Shown: positions 25,291 to 34,940 of the stretch, piece after piece
Position numbering within the stretch: position 1 is the stretch's first letter
Layout of the letters: the number at the start of each line of letters is the position of its first letter
Source of the DNA: an uncultured Pseudomonadota bacterium
GTDB taxonomy: Bacteria > Desulfobacterota > Desulfobulbia > Desulfobulbales > Desulfurivibrionaceae
Length of the DNA: 52,513 nucleotides
Direction: 5' to 3'
NCBI GenBank assembly: GCA_937868185.1
Contig: CALMMG010000135.1
Span: 1-52,513, forward strand
Notes under the pieces: model-generated
Databases searched by the model: none
What the model was told of the DNA's origin: nothing
The model's input: the letters and a program-made list of their open reading frames with translations, nothing else
Translations under genes and position numbers: made by a program

Positions 25291-26124
25291 ATGTGGTCAT
25301 CGAAAGACGTGTATTATATCTCGGACAGTACCGGAATACTCGCAACAAACCTGGGCCAAGCCCTGATCTGCCAATTTCCGGAAATCAATTTTCATGAAGA
25401 AAAATTCCCCTTTGTCCTCAACAGGGAAGAAGCAAAAAAGATCCTGGACTATATTCTGAAAAAATCCTCTGGACGTCGGCCGCTGATTTTCAGCACCATC
25501 ATGACCAAAGATATCCGCGCTGTTTTCGATTCCCCAGAGGTCGAATTTTTTGACGCCTTTGAAATATTCATGACCCGACTGGAGGGCTGCCTGGAAGCCA
25601 AGGCCTTGGGTGTTCCCGGCTTTTCCCGGCATATCGACAACCTGACCATGGCCAAGCGGGTCGAGGCGATCCACTACTGCCTGGAACATGATGACGGGGT
25701 CAACACCCATGAGCTGGACGAGGCAGAGGTCATCCTCCTGGGAGTTTCCCGCTCCGGCAAGACCCCGGTCAGCGTCTATCTGGCAACGCAGATGGGGTTA
25801 AAATCGGCAAACTTCCCCCTCACCGCCGAATATCTCCGGGAATACACCCTACCAGAAGAAATAATCAGGAACAGAAAACGCGCCATCGGCCTGACCACAA
25901 CCCCTGAAGTGCTCCACAATGTCCGGGAAAAACGCTACGCAGACAGCAACTACGCCAAACGCTCCACCTGCAGTGAAGAGATCCAGACGGCCGAAACCAT
26001 CTTTCACAACCACCAGATTCCCATTGTTTCCACTGCGGGCAAATCCATAGAGGAGGTCGCCACCCAGGTTTCCCAGGAGCTGGGCCTTTCTAGAAAACCG
26101 GCCTCGTTGAACGAACGCTCCTGA
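25291..26124 (+). CDS. ppsR: PPDK / PEP synthetase regulatory protein (kinase-pyrophosphorylase)
   Basis: The 277-residue product belongs to the DUF299/YdiA family. These bifunctional enzymes inactivate pyruvate phosphate dikinase or PEP synthase by ADP-dependent threonine phosphorylation and reactivate it by phosphorolysis. It has the opening 'VYYISDSTGILA', the central 'IDNLTMAKRVEAIHYCLEHDDG' and the P-loop 'GVSRSGKTP' (residues 151-159). Length is typical. AAGGAG lies 10 bases before the ATG. Whether the target is PPDK or PEP synthase cannot be told here because neither target gene is present. It follows the HD-GYP gene by 44 bases. Confidence 0.93.
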   Translation: MWSSKDVYYISDSTGILATNLGQALICQFPEINFHEEKFPFVLNREEAKKILDYILKKSSGRRPLIFSTIMTKDIRAVFDSPEVEFFDAFEIFMTRLEGCLEAKALGVPGFSRHIDNLTMAKRVEAIHYCLEHDDGVNTHELDEAEVILLGVSRSGKTPVSVYLATQMGLKSANFPLTAEYLREYTLPEEIIRNRKRAIGLTTTPEVLHNVREKRYADSNYAKRSTCSEEIQTAETIFHNHQIPIVSTAGKSIEEVATQVSQELGLSRKPASLNERS

Positions 26125-26284
26125 CATTGCGATGACGAATCTACTCTTGGGTATTTTTTCCCATAGGTCATTTTTTTCATATGCCGAACGACGAGGCATC
26201 ATGGTATGGTGCTCTGAACAATAGGGTTTTGTAACCTATCTGATCCGCGTTTCGTTCGCACCACCAGCCATCCGAGGTTTTTTC

Positions 26285-26755
26285 TTGGCGCCATTTTTTT
26301 TCACTGTATTTCTGCTGCTGTTGGGCTGTCTCCTGCCAGATAAAGCCCTGGCTTTCCAGCCCCATGCCTATTCCGGACTCTACATCCATCAATTCGCCCA
26401 CTTTTTCCTGATTGTCTCCCTTTTCTTTTTTGCCAAAAAAGCCCGGCGGACCCGCCTTGCTTCCCTCAAGGCTTGGCAATATATCATCGCCGGAACCTGG
26501 CTCCTTATGCTCTGGAGCGCCACCACCATGATGGGCCATTTTCTTGACGTGGACCTCAGTGAAGAGGTCCTGTTCTTGCCGCCCGGAGCAAACATTCCCC
26601 TGCTCCGCCTGGCTGGCTGGCAAGAAGTCCTGTACTATCTCCTGAAGCTGGATCACCTCATCGCCGTACCCGCCGTGTTTCTTTTTTATCGGGGCCTTAA
26701 ATTGCTCCGGAAAAACCAAGCACCGCCATCTCCCCCTGGGCAGGACCACTTATGA
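26285..26755 (+). CDS. His-containing integral membrane protein, candidate sensor partner
   Basis: The 156-residue protein begins at a TTG with CGAGG about 8 bases upstream. Its first segment looks like a signal peptide or membrane anchor (to about residue 24). Further hydrophobic helices lie at about 32-50, 64-86 and 118-140. Histidines sit in or at the edges of membrane segments: 'LYIHQFAHFF', 'TMMGHFLDVDL' and 'LKLDHLIAVP'. Its last bases overlap the start of the following histidine kinase gene (ATGA), so the two are translated together. I do not recognise a named family. The paired histidines could bind haem or metal, and the coupling suggests it senses for the kinase; both are inferences. 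Confidence 0.7.
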   Translation: MAPFFFTVFLLLLGCLLPDKALAFQPHAYSGLYIHQFAHFFLIVSLFFFAKKARRTRLASLKAWQYIIAGTWLLMLWSATTMMGHFLDVDLSEEVLFLPPGANIPLLRLAGWQEVLYYLLKLDHLIAVPAVFLFYRGLKLLRKNQAPPSPPGQDHL

Positions 26756-27867
26756 TCACCATCTCCATGCTCCCGGTCTGGCTCTTTGACTTCGGCGGTG
26801 CCATTGCCCTTATCATTCTTTCCGGGTTATGTCTCAACCATGCCCTGGCCCTGGTCCGTACCGATCGAGAAAGCCCCCTGGCCATCTTTCTCCTCTGGTT
26901 CTTCGGAGCGCTTTTCGCTCTTGCCCTATCACGCTCCAGCGGACACATCCTCAATCACCTTCTCACCTTCTCCGGGAGAAAAAACCTCTGGCTGTTCCTA
27001 GCCCCATACAGCGGGTCAATTAACACTATGGCCTTCATTGTCATCGCCTCGGTGACTCTTTTTTTCAACCGGATCGAAACCATCATGGAAAGGATGGCGC
27101 GGGACCGCGAAAAGATCGAAAAAAACAGCCAGGATCTCTTTCGCCTGAACAAAGAAATCGAGGCTGTCATCGCGGAGCGGACCAGGGCGAGCATGGCCCT
27201 GCGCATTGCCCATGAGGTGCGCAACCCGGTCACCATAATCGGCGGCATGGTCCGCCGACTCCTCAACACCTATCCGGCAGAAGAAGAAGGTCGGCTAAAA
27301 CTGATCCATATCCTTGATCAGGCCCGCAAACTTGAAAATCTGGTGGGCAAATTCGAATCGGTTCGGCCGGAAGCAAAAAAAATTTTTGCCCCCTTGGATC
27401 TCAATCCGCTTGTCGTAGAGGCGGTAGAATCCTTGCAGGAAGAGGCCCTTGCCAGAGATATCAGCCTGGTATCCACCCTCAGCCAGACCCCGCTTTTTTT
27501 CCATGGCAACAGCTCGCTCATCAAGATCGCCATTACCCATTTGCTCCGTAACGCGGTGCATGCCTGCGGCGTGAAAAACCGGATCCTTATCGCTACAGAG
27601 ATGACCTCGGCTGGCTGCCAGGTTAAAATCACCGATAATGGCCCAGGAATCTCCAAAGAAATGCTCGAGGTTATCTTCGACCCCTATCTGCATATCAACC
27701 GGCAGAGCACCGGCCTGGGGTTGCCCTATGTCAAGCAGATCATCAACGAGCACATGGGTACAGTCACCATAACCAGCGAGCAGGGCACAGGCACCACCGT
27801 GCTGATCGTCCTGCCAACCCACCTTGGTGAGCTGACCGGCGTTGCCGGAGGCAACTACGCTATCTGA
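26752..27867 (+). CDS. Membrane histidine kinase coupled to upstream membrane protein
   Basis: The 371-residue kinase has three N-terminal membrane helices (about residues 8-28, 43-62, 80-104; 'SSGHILNHLL' lies between the second and third). A coiled linker follows to about 145, then a HisKA domain with His154 in 'IAHEVRNPVTIIGG' and a HATPase domain with 'HLLRNAVHACG', 'ITDNGPGIS' and 'STGLGLPYVKQI'. It lacks PAS or HAMP domains, so signal input must come through its own membrane part or the overlapping 156-residue partner. No response regulator follows: the next gene is an ABC-F ATPase, 107 bases on. The start ATG overlaps the previous stop by four bases. Confidence 0.9.
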   Translation: MITISMLPVWLFDFGGAIALIILSGLCLNHALALVRTDRESPLAIFLLWFFGALFALALSRSSGHILNHLLTFSGRKNLWLFLAPYSGSINTMAFIVIASVTLFFNRIETIMERMARDREKIEKNSQDLFRLNKEIEAVIAERTRASMALRIAHEVRNPVTIIGGMVRRLLNTYPAEEEGRLKLIHILDQARKLENLVGKFESVRPEAKKIFAPLDLNPLVVEAVESLQEEALARDISLVSTLSQTPLFFHGNSSLIKIAITHLLRNAVHACGVKNRILIATEMTSAGCQVKITDNGPGISKEMLEVIFDPYLHINRQSTGLGLPYVKQIINEHMGTVTITSEQGTGTTVLIVLPTHLGELTGVAGGNYAI

Positions 27868-27974
27868 GGATTCTTTTCCTCTGCGTAACATCTATTAGAA
27901 ATACCCGACATAATGTGCTATGGTGTGCGATTGTTTTTCCCCTCAACAACAATCTCAGCCTATAGTGCCTACCC

Positions 27975-29972
27975 ATGCTCGCCATCAACCAGCTTTCCAT
28001 CCAGTTCGGCTCCAAACACCTTTTCAAGAATGTCTCTGTCCGCGTCCATCCCGGCGAAAAAATCGGCTTGGTCGGCGTCAACGGCGCGGGAAAATCCACC
28101 CTGCTCAAGATCATGGCGCAAGTCAAGCATGTCGATGACGGCGTCCTGACTCGATCCAAAAACATCTCCATCGGCTATCTGCCCCAGGAAATCGCTTCCT
28201 TTGCCCCGGGCCGCAGCCTGTTTGATGAGGCGAAAACTGCCTTTGCTGAAGCCCTGGCCATACAAAAAGAGCTGGATCAGGTCAACCAGGCCCTTGGCAC
28301 GGTCCCCCCGGAAGCCGCCGGATTCGCAGATCTGCTCCACCGCCAGGGTGATCTGCAGCACCGACTGGACCAGTCCGACATCTTCACCATGGAGTCCCAG
28401 ATTGAAAGAATTCTCCTTGGCTTAGGTTTTTCCCAGAGCGATTTCGGCAAGGACAGCATTTCCTTTTCCGGCGGCTGGCTCATGCGTTTGATGCTGGCCA
28501 AGATTCTCCTTGCCAAGCCGGACCTTTTGCTGCTGGACGAGCCGACCAACCATCTGGACATCGAGTCGCTCACCTGGCTTGAGGAGTTTTTAAAAAATCA
28601 CCGTGGAGCCATGGTGATGATCTCCCATGACCGTGCCTTTCTCGACAACCTTACCACCGTCACCTGGGAGATTTCCTTGGGCGATCTCACGGTCTACAAG
28701 GGCAATTACTCGAAATACCTGGTGGACAAAGCAAACCGGATGATCATCAAGCGGGCGGCCTATGAGAACCAACAGGCCATGATCGAGCAAACCATGAAAT
28801 TCGTTGACCGGTTCCGCTCGAAAGCCACCAAGGCCACCCAGGTGCAGAGCCGCCTCAAGCAACTGGACAAGATCGAAATGATCGAGCTGGACGAAACGGA
28901 AAATACCATCGCCTTCCGTTTTCCACCCTCCCCACCTTCCGGCAGAACCGTGCTGGAGGTCGAGGACATGAGCAAACAGTTCGGCGGACAGCCGGTTTTC
29001 CGCGACCTCTCCTTTACCCTGCAACGCGGCGAGAAGCTGGCCGTACTCGGGGTCAACGGCGCAGGCAAATCCACCCTGGTAAAAATCCTGGCCGGCCTCA
29101 TCACCCCAGACAGCGGAGCCATCCGCTTCGGCCACAATGTAACCATCTCCTACTTTGGCCAGCATCAGGCCCAGGAGCTTGATTCCCGCTACACAGTGTT
29201 GGAAACCCTGAGCCACGTAAATAACGAACTGAGCGTCACCCAAACCCGTTCCCTGCTGGGCGCCTTCCTTTTCCGCGGCGATGACGTGGACAAGAAGGTG
29301 GGGGTGCTATCCGGCGGCGAAAAAAGCCGAGTGGCCCTGGCTAAGATGATCGCCACCCCAGCCAACCTCCTCATCCTGGACGAGCCCACCAACCATCTGG
29401 ACATCCAGTCCCAGGAGGTGCTCCAGGAGGCTATGCGCCAATACGACGGCTCCATCATCGTTGTTTCCCACAACCGTTATTTTGCCAATTCCTTTGTCGG
29501 CAAAGTATTGGAGATCAAAGGCGGCCACGGCACCATCTTTGACGGCAATATCGACTACTATCTCCACAAGACCCATGCCGAAGCAGCCAGCACCCCGCAA
29601 AAAAAGACTGCCGCTCCCAAAACCCAACCCGGCGACAGCCCGACACCCGAAAAACAGGCAAAAAAGGGCAAAGACTCCCGAAAGCTCCAGGCAGACCTGC
29701 GCCAGCAGAAAACCCGAGAGATTGCTCCGCTCAAGAAAATCGTTGCCCAATCTGAACAAGAGATCGAACAGCTTGAAGGCAGGAAGACCCAACTGGAACA
29801 GGCCATGGCCGATCCGGTGCTTTACCAGGATCAAGACCGGTTTGCCGAACTCAATAACGAATACACCACACTTGGCAAAAGGCTGAAAAAAATCTACGCG
29901 GATTGGGAGCAGGCCCAAGCAGGAATAGAAGAGATCGAAGCTCGGCTTGGTGAGGCAGATGTGGAAGGATAA
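27975..29972 (+). CDS. ABC-F family ATPase (Uup/YheS-like)
   Basis: The 665-residue protein has two ABC ATPase domains without membrane segments. Both contain Walker A ('GVNGAGKST' twice), a signature ('SFSGGW' and 'LSGGEKSR') and Walker B followed by 'DEPTNHLD'. Between them is the interdomain linker of ABC-F proteins ('ANRMIIKRAAYENQQAMIEQ' and on). A C-terminal coiled-coil extension (about 535-660) follows a Pro/Lys-rich spacer. ABC-F proteins act on ribosomes, as translation factors or antibiotic-protection proteins. The C-terminal extension favours the Uup/YheS branch rather than EttA, but the subgroup is unresolved. A hairpin terminator follows its stop immediately. Confidence 0.9.
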   Translation: MLAINQLSIQFGSKHLFKNVSVRVHPGEKIGLVGVNGAGKSTLLKIMAQVKHVDDGVLTRSKNISIGYLPQEIASFAPGRSLFDEAKTAFAEALAIQKELDQVNQALGTVPPEAAGFADLLHRQGDLQHRLDQSDIFTMESQIERILLGLGFSQSDFGKDSISFSGGWLMRLMLAKILLAKPDLLLLDEPTNHLDIESLTWLEEFLKNHRGAMVMISHDRAFLDNLTTVTWEISLGDLTVYKGNYSKYLVDKANRMIIKRAAYENQQAMIEQTMKFVDRFRSKATKATQVQSRLKQLDKIEMIELDETENTIAFRFPPSPPSGRTVLEVEDMSKQFGGQPVFRDLSFTLQRGEKLAVLGVNGAGKSTLVKILAGLITPDSGAIRFGHNVTISYFGQHQAQELDSRYTVLETLSHVNNELSVTQTRSLLGAFLFRGDDVDKKVGVLSGGEKSRVALAKMIATPANLLILDEPTNHLDIQSQEVLQEAMRQYDGSIIVVSHNRYFANSFVGKVLEIKGGHGTIFDGNIDYYLHKTHAEAASTPQKKTAAPKTQPGDSPTPEKQAKKGKDSRKLQADLRQQKTREIAPLKKIVAQSEQEIEQLEGRKTQLEQAMADPVLYQDQDRFAELNNEYTTLGKRLKKIYADWEQAQAGIEEIEARLGEADVEG

Positions 29973-30009
29973 AACAGGGCTGAACTTTCAGCATTCCGCC
30001 CCTGTTTTT
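29971..30009 (+). terminator. Terminator after ABC-F gene
   Basis: AAAACAGGG (29971-29979) pairs with CCCTGTTTT (30000-30008). Inside is a second perfect 6-bp hairpin GCTGAA-CT-TTCAGC (29979-29992). The outer stem ends in a run of five T. It begins at the ABC-F stop codon and separates that gene from the carbonic anhydrase. Confidence 0.65.
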
Positions 30010-30189
30010 AGCTTCTTGACCGGTCCCGCAATTGCCGGTATCTTCAGCGCTGTTTCTACGCAGAGATGGAGAGTAAGCTCCCCAATGACGTTAGATGGAA
30101 GAGAGAACAGCGGGCAATGTTTTCCAATGAGGGGAAGGCGTTGGTGCGGCATTATATTTTTTCAAAATAATTTTTCTAGGAGATGCATC

Positions 30190-30981
30190 ATGCAGAAGAT
30201 GAAAACCGGCAAAAAACTCATTCTCGGCCTTAGCTGCGCCGTTGCTCTGACCATGGCGTCGACTGCTTTTGCCGAACATGGTGAGACCCCGACCGTCGCG
30301 ATCAAAAACGCAGAAGCCACGATCAAGGCCGCAGTCACGGGCAATGACCTGTTCACCGAACACAACGACAGCCACCACTTCGACGCCTTCCAGACCGGCC
30401 AGACCCCGACTCTCACCGTGATCACCTGCTCCGACTCCCGGGTACACACCCAGTTGTTCGGCATGGACCCGGACAACAACATCTTCGTGATCCGCAACAT
30501 CGGCAACCAGGTCAAGACTGCGGAAGGCTCGGTTGATTACGGGGTCCGTCATCTGCCCACCAAGATCCTTATGATTCTGGGTCACTCAAGCTGCGGCGCG
30601 GTCAAGGCCGCCATGGGTGATTATTCCGGCGAAAGCAAGGGCATCAAGGCCGAGTTAGACACCCTGAAGCCGGTTATTGCTGCCGAGGACAAATCAGGCG
30701 ACATAAACGGTCGCTGGAGCAAGAACGTGGAACGCAACGTGGACTATCAGGTCAAGGCCGCCATGGAACTATACAAAGAAAAAATCCAGGCCAAGGAGCT
30801 AACCGTGGTCGGTGCGGTCTATGATTTCAACGACCTCTACGGCAAGGGCCGCGGCAAACTGGTAATCACCAACATCAACGGCGAAACCACCCCGAACAAG
30901 ATCATGGACCATCCGGTGCTCAAGGAGCTGAACCGGGGCGAGATCGTCACCCATGTAGGTAGCCTGGCCCCGGCCCTCTAA
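30190..30981 (+). CDS. Exported beta-class carbonic anhydrase
   Basis: The 263-residue enzyme interconverts CO2 and bicarbonate. The zinc ligands of the beta class are all visible: Cys80 with the catalytic Asp82-Arg84 dyad in 'TCSDSRV', then His132 and Cys135 in 'GHSSCGAV'. A clear signal peptide occupies residues 1-28 (lysines, hydrophobic core, 'TAFA-EH'), so the mature enzyme should be periplasmic. That is less usual for the beta class, whose bacterial members are mostly cytoplasmic. I chose the ATG at 30190 because AGGAG lies 7 bases before it and the signal peptide begins there; an upstream in-frame extension to 29947 would cross the terminator. The dGTPase gene starts 4 bases after its stop. 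Confidence 0.92.
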   Translation: MQKMKTGKKLILGLSCAVALTMASTAFAEHGETPTVAIKNAEATIKAAVTGNDLFTEHNDSHHFDAFQTGQTPTLTVITCSDSRVHTQLFGMDPDNNIFVIRNIGNQVKTAEGSVDYGVRHLPTKILMILGHSSCGAVKAAMGDYSGESKGIKAELDTLKPVIAAEDKSGDINGRWSKNVERNVDYQVKAAMELYKEKIQAKELTVVGAVYDFNDLYGKGRGKLVITNINGETTPNKIMDHPVLKELNRGEIVTHVGSLAPAL

Positions 30982-30985
30982 GGTT

Positions 30986-32029
30986 ATGAACCATTCCATC
31001 CGTCAGCAAATCGAGGAGCGCGAGGCCACAAGCCTCGCGCCCTTTGCCGCCCTGAGCCGGGAGAGCAAAGGCAGACTCAAGCCCGAAGAGGAATGCCCCA
31101 TCCGGGGCACATACCAACGCGACCGGGATCGGATCATCCACTGCAAGTCCTTCCGGCGCCTCAAGCATAAAACCCAGGTGTTCCTGGCCCCCACCGGCGA
31201 CCACTACCGGACCCGGCTCACCCATGTGCTCGAGGTAAGCCAGATCGCCCGGACCATCTCCGTGGCCCTGCGTCTCAACGGCCATCTCACCGAGGCCATT
31301 GCCCTGGGCCATGATCTCGGCCACACCCCTTTCGGCCACGCCGGAGAAGCAGTGCTGGACGAACTCTACCCCACCGGCTTCCGTCATTACGAACAGAGCC
31401 TGCGGGTGGTGAACATCCTGGAAAAAAAGGGCGAGGGACTCAACCTCACCGTTGAGGTTCTGGACGGCATAGCCAAGCATTCCAAGGGGAGGCGCGATAT
31501 CCTGCCCCTGGATCTCTCCGAGCTGCCTGCAACCATGGAAGGGCGGGTGGTGCGCATCGCCGATATCATCGCCTATGTGAATCACGATCTGGACGATGCC
31601 GCCCGGGCAGGAATTATCAGCGAGTCGCAGATTCCATCCCATCTCCAGAAGCTTTTCGGCCCCAACCATTCCGGGCGGATCGGCACCATGGTCCACGATC
31701 TTGTGGTCCAGACCCTGCAAAACGGCGGGGAAACCCTAAGTATGACCCCGCATATGCTGGAGGGCATTGGCGAACTGCGCTCCTTTCTCTATGAAAACGT
31801 CTACGAAACCAACCGGGTGCACGATGACTTCATCAAGGCCAAAAAGGTGCTGCGGGAGCTGTACGAGTATTTCATCAACCACGACGACCACTGGGAAAGA
31901 GTCATCGACTATGACGAGGCGACCCCGCGGGAACAGATGGTCTGCGATTTCATCGCCGGCATGACCGACCGCTATGCCCTGGATCTCTACACCAATATCT
32001 TTCTTCCCAAACCATGGAGTGTAATGTAA
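30986..32029 (+). CDS. dgt: Deoxyguanosinetriphosphate triphosphohydrolase-like protein
   Basis: The 347-residue HD-domain enzyme matches the shorter dGTPase-like family, which hydrolyses dNTPs to nucleosides and triphosphate. It has the family opening '[27 protein letters not shown]', His80 in '[15 protein letters not shown]', the metal-binding His109-Asp110 in '[14 protein letters not shown]', and '[19 protein letters not shown]'. It lies 4 bases after the carbonic anhydrase gene and 3 bases before valS, so the three are probably one transcript. Substrate preference among dNTPs is not predictable. Confidence 0.93.
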   Translation: MNHSIRQQIEEREATSLAPFAALSRESKGRLKPEEECPIRGTYQRDRDRIIHCKSFRRLKHKTQVFLAPTGDHYRTRLTHVLEVSQIARTISVALRLNGHLTEAIALGHDLGHTPFGHAGEAVLDELYPTGFRHYEQSLRVVNILEKKGEGLNLTVEVLDGIAKHSKGRRDILPLDLSELPATMEGRVVRIADIIAYVNHDLDDAARAGIISESQIPSHLQKLFGPNHSGRIGTMVHDLVVQTLQNGGETLSMTPHMLEGIGELRSFLYENVYETNRVHDDFIKAKKVLRELYEYFINHDDHWERVIDYDEATPREQMVCDFIAGMTDRYALDLYTNIFLPKPWSVM

Positions 32030-32032
32030 CCG

Positions 32033-34714
32033 ATGAGCGATAACGCTTCCGCACAGCCCGCCGAGCATGAATTGGCCAAGGGGTACGAATTCAAAGAGGT
32101 TGAGGCCAGATGGTATCAGAAATGGCTTGCGCAGAAAAATTTCCAGGCCACCATGGACGACGGTAAACCTTCCTTTTCCATCGTCATCCCGCCGCCCAAC
32201 GTCACCGGCGTACTCCATGTGGGCCATGCCCTGAACAACACCATGCAGGATGTCTTGGTCCGCTACAAGCGGATGTGCGGCTACAACACCCTCTGGGTGC
32301 CCGGCACCGACCACGCGGGCATCGCCACCCAGAATGTAGTAGAGCGACAGCTTGCCTCCGAAGGAAAAACCCGGCACGATCTTGGCCGCGCCCAGTTCAT
32401 CGAGCGGGTCTGGCAATGGCGCGAGGAAAAAGGCGGCACCATCATCAACCAGCTCAAACATCTGGGCTGCTCCTGCGACTGGGAGCGGGAACGCTTCACC
32501 ATGGACGAGGGGCTATCCAAGGCGGTGCGCACCGTTTTTGTCCGCCTCTACAAAGAAGGGCTGATCTACAAGGGCGACTACATCGTCAACTGGTGCCCAC
32601 GCTGCAAAACCGCGCTCTCCGACGACGAGGTCGAGCATGAGGAGACGGCAGGCAAGCTCTACCATATCCGCTACCCCTATGCCGACGGTTCCGGGCACGT
32701 GGTGGTCGCCACCACCCGACCCGAAACCATGCTGGGCGACACCGCCGTGGCCGTGCATCCTGACGATGAGCGATACAAGCACCTAAAAGAAATCGGCATC
32801 CGGCTGCCCCTCACCGACCGCACCATCCCGGTGGTCTTCGACCACCACGTGGAGCGGGAGTTCGGCACCGGGGCGCTCAAGGTCACCCCGTCCCACGACC
32901 GCAACGATTACGAGATCGGCTTGCGCCACAACCTGGAACGTCTTAAGGTCATGGACGACTCCGGCCTCATGAACGAATCGGCTGGCCCCTATGCAGGGAT
33001 GGACCGTTTTGCCTGCCGGAAACAGATCGTCGCCGACCTGGAAGCACAGGGATTTCTGGAGAAGATCGAGGATTACGCCCATGCGGTGGGCCAGTGCTAC
33101 CGCTGCAAAACCGTGGTGGAGCCCACCACCTCGCTGCAATGGTTTGTTTCCGTAAAGCCCCTGGCTGCTCAGGCCGTGGCCGCCGTGCGCGACGGACGCA
33201 TCGCCATCCATCCCAAGACCTGGTACAATACCTTCTACGCCTGGATGGACAACATCCGCGACTGGTGCATCTCCCGCCAGATCTGGTGGGGCCATCAGAT
33301 TCCGGCCTGGACCTGCGACGCTTGTTCCCATTTCATGGTCGAGGAGCATGCGCCTGCCTCTTGCGAGAAATGCGGGGCCACCACCCTCACCCAGGAAACC
33401 GACGTGCTGGACACCTGGTTCTCCTCGGCGCTCTGGCCCTTCTCCACCCTGGGCTGGCCCGATGACACCAAGGAGCTGAAGTTTTTCTACCCCACCTCGG
33501 TGCTGATCACCAGCTTCGACATCCTCTTCTTTTGGGTGGCCCGGATGATGATGATGGGCATCCACATCATGGACGAGGTGCCATTTAAAGACGTCTACCT
33601 CCACGCCCTGGTCCGCGACAAACACGGCAAGAAGATGAGCAAATCCACGGGCAACGTCATTGACCCCCTGGTGGTCATGGCCGAGTACGGCACCGACGCC
33701 CTGCGCTTCACCCTCACCGCCTTTGCCGCCCAGGGCCGCGAGATCAAGCTCGCCGAGGAGCGCATCGAAGGCTACCGCCATTTCATCAACAAGATCTGGA
33801 ACGCCTCCCGCTTCGCCCTCATGCACATCAATGCGTGCGATCCCGCGATCAGCAAGAATATCGATCCATCCGGTCTCCCCCTGTCCCACCGCTGGATCCT
33901 GCACCGGCTCAACCAGGCGATCACCGAGGTGCGCCAGGCCCTGGACGACTACCGCTTCAACGATGCCGCCTCCACCATCTACCAGTTTGTCTGGAGCGAA
34001 TTCTGCGACTGGTATCTAGAATGGATCAAGTCCGATCTCTATGGCGACAATGCCACGGCCAAGGCCCAATCCCAGGCCGTACTCCTGGCGGTACTGGAAA
34101 ATGTCCTCAAGCTCCTGCACCCCATCACCCCGTTCGTCACCGAGGAGATCTGGCATGTGCTCCCCGGCGCGCGGACCAGCATCATGGTCGAAGCGTACCC
34201 CACACCGAACCCGGCCTGGGACGATGGTGAGGCTGCTGACTTGGCCGCGCTGTTCATGGGAATCGTCGGCGGCATCCGCAATATCCGCAGCGAGGCCATG
34301 GTCCACCCCTCCGCCGAGATCGAGGTGCTAATCGTCTGCCACGACGAAGACAAACACGCAGGCTTGACCTCCCTTGCCTCTTCCCTCAAGACCCTGACCC
34401 GGACCTGCACCATGTCCGTGCAAAAGGAAGGCACCCGCCCCAAGGGCGCGGCCTCTCACCTCTACACTGACATCGAGATCTTCGTCCCCCTGGCCGGACT
34501 GGTGGATGTGGACAAGGAACAGGCCAAGCTCCAAAAGGATCAGGACAAGACCGAGGGTGAGCTGGCCCGCTGCCAGAGCAAGCTCGGTAACGAGAAGTTC
34601 ATGGCCAACGCCCCGGATGAGGTGAAGGCTAAAGAGCGGGAAAAGGTTACGGAAATGCAGGCCAAGCTGGAAAAAATCAAGGCAGGGATGGAGCGGTTGG
34701 CGGAGTTGCGCTGA
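32033..34714 (+). CDS. valS: Valyl-tRNA synthetase
   Basis: The 893-residue class I synthetase charges tRNA-Val. It has the HIGH-type motif 'LHVGHALN' at residues 61-68 and the editing domain with 'TTRPETMLGDTAVAVHP'. The KMSKS motif is at 534-538 and the anticodon-binding domain contains 'WSEFCDWYLEWIK'. The C-terminal coiled coil (about 820-893), diagnostic of ValRS over IleRS, contacts the tRNA elbow. Length and motif spacing are normal. It starts 3 bases after the dGTPase stop. No T-box or other leader control is visible, as expected for a Gram-negative organism, and no clear terminator follows. Confidence 0.98.
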   Translation: MSDNASAQPAEHELAKGYEFKEVEARWYQKWLAQKNFQATMDDGKPSFSIVIPPPNVTGVLHVGHALNNTMQDVLVRYKRMCGYNTLWVPGTDHAGIATQNVVERQLASEGKTRHDLGRAQFIERVWQWREEKGGTIINQLKHLGCSCDWERERFTMDEGLSKAVRTVFVRLYKEGLIYKGDYIVNWCPRCKTALSDDEVEHEETAGKLYHIRYPYADGSGHVVVATTRPETMLGDTAVAVHPDDERYKHLKEIGIRLPLTDRTIPVVFDHHVEREFGTGALKVTPSHDRNDYEIGLRHNLERLKVMDDSGLMNESAGPYAGMDRFACRKQIVADLEAQGFLEKIEDYAHAVGQCYRCKTVVEPTTSLQWFVSVKPLAAQAVAAVRDGRIAIHPKTWYNTFYAWMDNIRDWCISRQIWWGHQIPAWTCDACSHFMVEEHAPASCEKCGATTLTQETDVLDTWFSSALWPFSTLGWPDDTKELKFFYPTSVLITSFDILFFWVARMMMMGIHIMDEVPFKDVYLHALVRDKHGKKMSKSTGNVIDPLVVMAEYGTDALRFTLTAFAAQGREIKLAEERIEGYRHFINKIWNASRFALMHINACDPAISKNIDPSGLPLSHRWILHRLNQAITEVRQALDDYRFNDAASTIYQFVWSEFCDWYLEWIKSDLYGDNATAKAQSQAVLLAVLENVLKLLHPITPFVTEEIWHVLPGARTSIMVEAYPTPNPAWDDGEAADLAALFMGIVGGIRNIRSEAMVHPSAEIEVLIVCHDEDKHAGLTSLASSLKTLTRTCTMSVQKEGTRPKGAASHLYTDIEIFVPLAGLVDVDKEQAKLQKDQDKTEGELARCQSKLGNEKFMANAPDEVKAKEREKVTEMQAKLEKIKAGMERLAELR

Positions 34715-34904
34715 GTTACTAGTTGGATGAGCAGAAGGACAAGTCCATAGAATAACAACGCCACGGTTTTCTCCTAATTCCGGATAACACCAAAAATGAT
34801 CACAAAATCAGGAAGTTCAGGAGATAAAACAAGCCACAGACAAGCCCCTCCCGCTTAACAGGATACAATTGCGGCCATAAACATGCGCAAAAGAGGAACT
34901 CCGT

Positions 34905-34937
34905 ATGATATTAATGTTGATCCTCTCAGAGAACTAA
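34905..34937 (+). CDS. Putative 10-codon leader frame before the glycosylase gene
   Basis: An ATG at 34905 has AGAGGA about 8 bases upstream and is followed by nine codons (ILMLILSEN) and a TAA. Three bases later comes the TTG used as the start of the downstream gene, in the same frame. The ribosome binding site here is better than the one for that TTG, so ribosomes may load at this frame and re-initiate. No product function is proposed. Confidence 0.35.
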   Translation: MILMLILSEN

Positions 34938-34940
34938 ACC

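Noticed and set aside
29947-30189. N-terminal extension of the carbonic anhydrase
   Set aside because: It would start inside the ABC-F gene and cross its terminator; the signal peptide and ribosome binding site fix the start at 30190.
32783-33904. A 373-codon minus-strand open frame
   Set aside because: It is antisense to valS, whose motifs are complete; the antisense product has no recognisable domain.
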